From Acidovorax sp. Root219 (GTDB lineage: Bacteria > Pseudomonadota > Gammaproteobacteria > Burkholderiales > Burkholderiaceae_C): a DNA stretch of 56,226 nucleotides. Location: positions 216,769-272,994 of the forward strand of contig NZ_LMIJ01000046.1 in the NCBI RefSeq assembly GCF_001428665.1, written 5' to 3'. The notes beneath the pieces were generated by a model. That model was not told where the DNA came from. It saw only the letters and a program-made list of their open reading frames with translations, and did no database searches. A program made the position numbers and the translations under genes. This document shows, piece by piece, positions 53,796-56,226 of this stretch; positions within the stretch are counted from its first letter, which is position 1; every line of letters starts with the position of its first letter.

Positions 53796-56144
53796 TCAGC
53801 CGCGGCGCGGCTTGCGCCCCTTGCCACCGGCCTTGCCGCCTGCGGCCTTCTTCACCGACGCCTTGAGCTCCTGGATGGGCGAGCGTGCAGCACGCTCGCG
53901 CGTGAGCGAGGCCATCTCGGTGGCGGACGCCTCAGGTGCCTTGGCCTTGGAGCGCCCACCACCGGCACGGCCAGCGTTGGCCCCGCCCTTGCGTGGGCCC
54001 TTGCCGGAGCCGCCAGGGCCGTCCTGCGACACGCCCTTGTCCTTGAGTGCGCGGCCCACCAGTTCCTCGCCCTCGCGCACCAGGCGGAAGTCGATCTTGC
54101 GGCCATCGAGGTCCACGCGGCTGACCTGCACCCGCACCCGCGCGCCGATGGCGTAGCGGATGCCGGTGCGCTCGCCGCGCAGCTCCTGGCGCGCCTCGTC
54201 GAACTTGTAGTACTCGCCACCGAGCTCGGTGATGTGCACCAGGCCTTCGACGTACATGGCGTCCAGCGTGACGAAAATGCCGAAGCTCGTCGCCGCACTG
54301 ACCACGCCGCTGTACTCCTCGCCCAGATGCTCGCGCATGTACTTGCACTTGAGCCAGGCTTCCACGTCGCGGCTGGCCTCATCGGCACGGCGCTCGTTGG
54401 CGCTGCAGTGCAGGCCTGCGGCCTCCCAGGCCTGGACTTCGCGGCTCGGCGGCTTGACGTCCTTGCGCGGCTTGGTGCCCGGCGCCGCCACGCGGGACGC
54501 CAGGCGCTTGGCCAGCTTGGCATGGGCTTCGCCCGGCGTGGGCAGCGAGGGCAGCTTGTACTGCGTCTTGGCCAGGATGGCCTTGATCACGCGATGCACC
54601 AGCAGATCGGGGTAGCGCCGGATGGGGCTGGTGAAGTGGGTGTAGGCCTCGAACGCCAGGCCGAAGTGGCCACTGTTGACGGGCGTGTAGATGGCCTGCT
54701 GCATGGAGCGCAGCAGCATGGTGTGGATCTGCTGGGCGTCGGGCCGGTCCTTGGTGGCCTCGGCGATGGCCTGGAACTCCGAAGGCTTGGGATCGTCGCC
54801 GATGGTCATGCCCACGGCCATGGCCTTGAGGTAGTTGCGCAGGATCTCCTGCTTCTCGGGCGTGGGGCCTTCGTGCACGCGAAACAGGCCGGGCTGGCCG
54901 CCCTGGGCGATGAAGTCGGCGCTGCAGACGTTGGCGGCCAGCATGGCCTCCTCGATGAGCTTGTGCGCATCGTTGCGGGTGCGCGGCACGATCTTCTCGA
55001 TGCGGCCGTTCTCGTCGCAGATGATCTGCGTCTCGGTGGTCTCGAAGTCCACCGCGCCGCGCTGGCGGCGCGCAATCAGCAGCGCACGGTACACGTCATG
55101 CAGGTTCAGCAGGTCGGGCACGCGCTCCTTGCGCTTGCTGGCCTCGGGCCCGCGCGTGTTGGCCAGGATGGCTGCCACCTCGGTGTACGTGAAGCGCGCA
55201 TGGCTGTGCATCACCGCCGGGTAGAACTGGTAGGCATGCACCTCGCCCTTGGCGTTGACCAGCATGTCGCAGACCATGCACAGGCGCTCGACATCGGGGT
55301 TGAGCGAGCACAGGCCGTTGGAGAGCTTCTCGGGCAGCATGGGGATCACGCGGCGCGGGAAGTACACGCTGGTGGCGCGGTCGTAGGCGTCGATGTCGAT
55401 GGCGCTGCCGGTCTCCACATAGTTGCTCACGTCGGCAATGGCCACCAGCAGGCGCCAGCCCTTGCCGCGGCCCACGCGCGCGGGCTCGCAGTACACGGCA
55501 TCGTCGAAGTCGCGCGCGTCCTCGCCATCGATGGTGACCAGGGGTACGTCGGTCAGGTCCACGCGGCGCTTCTTGTCCTGCGGGCGCACCTTGTCGGGCA
55601 GCTCCTTGGCCTGGGCCAGGCACTCGGCCGAGAACTCGTGCGGCACGCCGTACTTGCGCACGGCGATCTCGATCTCCATGCCCGGGTCGTCCACCTCGCC
55701 GAGCACTTCGGTGATGCGGCCCACGGGCTGGCCGAACAGGGCCGGCGGTTCGGTCAGCTCGACCACGACTACCTGGCCGGGCTTGGCGGCGCCGGTGGCG
55801 CCCTTGGGGATCAGAACATCCTGGCCGTAGCGCTTGTCTTCGGGGGCCACCAGCCACACGCCACTTTCCTGCAGCAGCCGGCCGATGATGGGCTGGGGCG
55901 GGCGCTCGATGATCTCGACCACGCGGCCTTCGGGACGGCCGCGGCGGTCCTGGCGCACGATGCGCACGCGCACGCGGTCCTTGTGCAGAACAGCGCGCAT
56001 TTCATTGGGGGGGATATAGATGTCGCCTTCGCCATCGTCACGGATGACGAAACCATGACCATCACGGTGCCCCTGCACGCTTCCTTCAATTTCGTCCGAC
56101 AAATGCGCGGACTGCGCGCCGGGGGTGGTTTTCTTGATATACAA
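53796..56144 (-). CDS. rnr: Ribonuclease R
   Basis: The 782-residue exoribonuclease degrades structured RNA 3' to 5'. Two N-terminal cold-shock OB domains (about 20-180; HRDGHGFVIRDDGEGDIYIPPNEM) precede the RNB domain with the catalytic aspartates in TIDGEDARDFDDAVYCE (204-220). An S1 domain follows (about 615-705; SGVVSAATSFGIFVTLDAMYVEGLVHI), then a basic Gly/Lys-rich tail of about 80 residues. The chosen start is TTG 56144, with AGGAAAG nine bases upstream; the family usually has a longer N-terminus, so the start is uncertain. Its 5' end lies 19 bases from a divergent tRNA-Leu gene, leaving little room for its own promoter. Confidence 0.94.
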   Translation of the reverse strand: MYIKKTTPGAQSAHLSDEIEGSVQGHRDGHGFVIRDDGEGDIYIPPNEMRAVLHKDRVRVRIVRQDRRGRPEGRVVEIIERPPQPIIGRLLQESGVWLVAPEDKRYGQDVLIPKGATGAAKPGQVVVVELTEPPALFGQPVGRITEVLGEVDDPGMEIEIAVRKYGVPHEFSAECLAQAKELPDKVRPQDKKRRVDLTDVPLVTIDGEDARDFDDAVYCEPARVGRGKGWRLLVAIADVSNYVETGSAIDIDAYDRATSVYFPRRVIPMLPEKLSNGLCSLNPDVERLCMVCDMLVNAKGEVHAYQFYPAVMHSHARFTYTEVAAILANTRGPEASKRKERVPDLLNLHDVYRALLIARRQRGAVDFETTETQIICDENGRIEKIVPRTRNDAHKLIEEAMLAANVCSADFIAQGGQPGLFRVHEGPTPEKQEILRNYLKAMAVGMTIGDDPKPSEFQAIAEATKDRPDAQQIHTMLLRSMQQAIYTPVNSGHFGLAFEAYTHFTSPIRRYPDLLVHRVIKAILAKTQYKLPSLPTPGEAHAKLAKRLASRVAAPGTKPRKDVKPPSREVQAWEAAGLHCSANERRADEASRDVEAWLKCKYMREHLGEEYSGVVSAATSFGIFVTLDAMYVEGLVHITELGGEYYKFDEARQELRGERTGIRYAIGARVRVQVSRVDLDGRKIDFRLVREGEELVGRALKDKGVSQDGPGGSGKGPRKGGANAGRAGGGRSKAKAPEASATEMASLTRERAARSPIQELKASVKKAAGGKAGGKGRKPRRG

Positions 56145-56145
56145 T
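56138..56145 (+). promoter_or_regulatory. Possible -10 element of tRNA-Leu, overlapping the rnr start
   Basis: TATACAAT at 56138-56145 lies 18 bases before the mature tRNA 5' end. No good -35 is seen upstream in the GC-rich rnr coding sequence. The element overlaps the rnr TTG start codon on the other strand. Confidence 0.45.
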
Positions 56146-56163
56146 CTGAGTCTTTCCTGAAAT

Positions 56164-56226
<63 letters not shown>

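Overview
The window looks like a chromosome segment of a high-GC betaproteobacterium, most likely of the family Comamonadaceae (Acidovorax-like). I infer this from strong GC bias at third codon positions, the gene order of the rpsB-to-lpxB operon, the pstS-C-A-B-phoU-phoB-phoR order and the character of the proteins. I ran no database search, so genus-level placement is tentative. No phage, transposon, CRISPR array or integration site was seen.

Layout. 1-4 kb: end of a citrate-synthase-like gene, rpmE2 (L31 type B), an ArnT-like membrane protein and a MATE exporter. 3.9-20.4 kb: a large phosphate locus. A Pho-boxed divergent promoter at 10.6-10.75 kb drives pstS-pstC-pstA-pstB-phoU-phoB-phoR leftwards and a fasciclin lipoprotein, an orphan binding protein and ppx rightwards. 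Next come a histone H1-like Lys/Ala/Pro-rich protein, and on the opposite strand sixA, ppk1 and three tightly overlapping genes that I read as olsB, plcP and agt. 20.5-23.8 kb: a PAS-PAS-GGDEF-EAL protein and a frameshifted AraC-type regulator. 23.9-28.8 kb: carA and carB with an unknown small gene between them. 29.2-30.0 kb: a secreted protein of unknown function. 30.1-45.3 kb: one long minus-strand operon, rpsB-tsf-pyrH-frr-uppS-cdsA-dxr-rseP-bamA-skp-lpxD-fabZ-lpxA-lpxB-rnhB-rRNA methyltransferase, covering translation factors, phospholipid, isoprenoid and lipid A synthesis and outer-membrane assembly. 45.4-56.2 kb: amidase, FAD amino-acid oxidase, NAD(P)HX repair enzyme, AraC regulator, alpha/beta hydrolase, LysR regulator with pobA, RNase R and the 5' part of a tRNA-Leu(CAG).

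How the genes work together. The most interesting part is 9.5-20.4 kb. Four sites have the PhoB arrangement of two 7-base half-sites separated by 4 bases: before pstS, before the fasciclin gene, before ppk1 (inside the end of agt) and before olsB. In three of them a -10-like hexamer follows after exactly 10 bases. Together they suggest one PhoBR-controlled unit that imports phosphate (Pst), stores and mobilises polyphosphate (Ppk1, Ppx), strips phosphate from membrane phospholipids (PlcP), and rebuilds the membrane with glycolipids (Agt) and amino-acid lipids (OlsB). A histone H1-like DNA-binding protein lies between ppx and sixA-ppk1 and could link polyphosphate granules to DNA; that link is a hypothesis.
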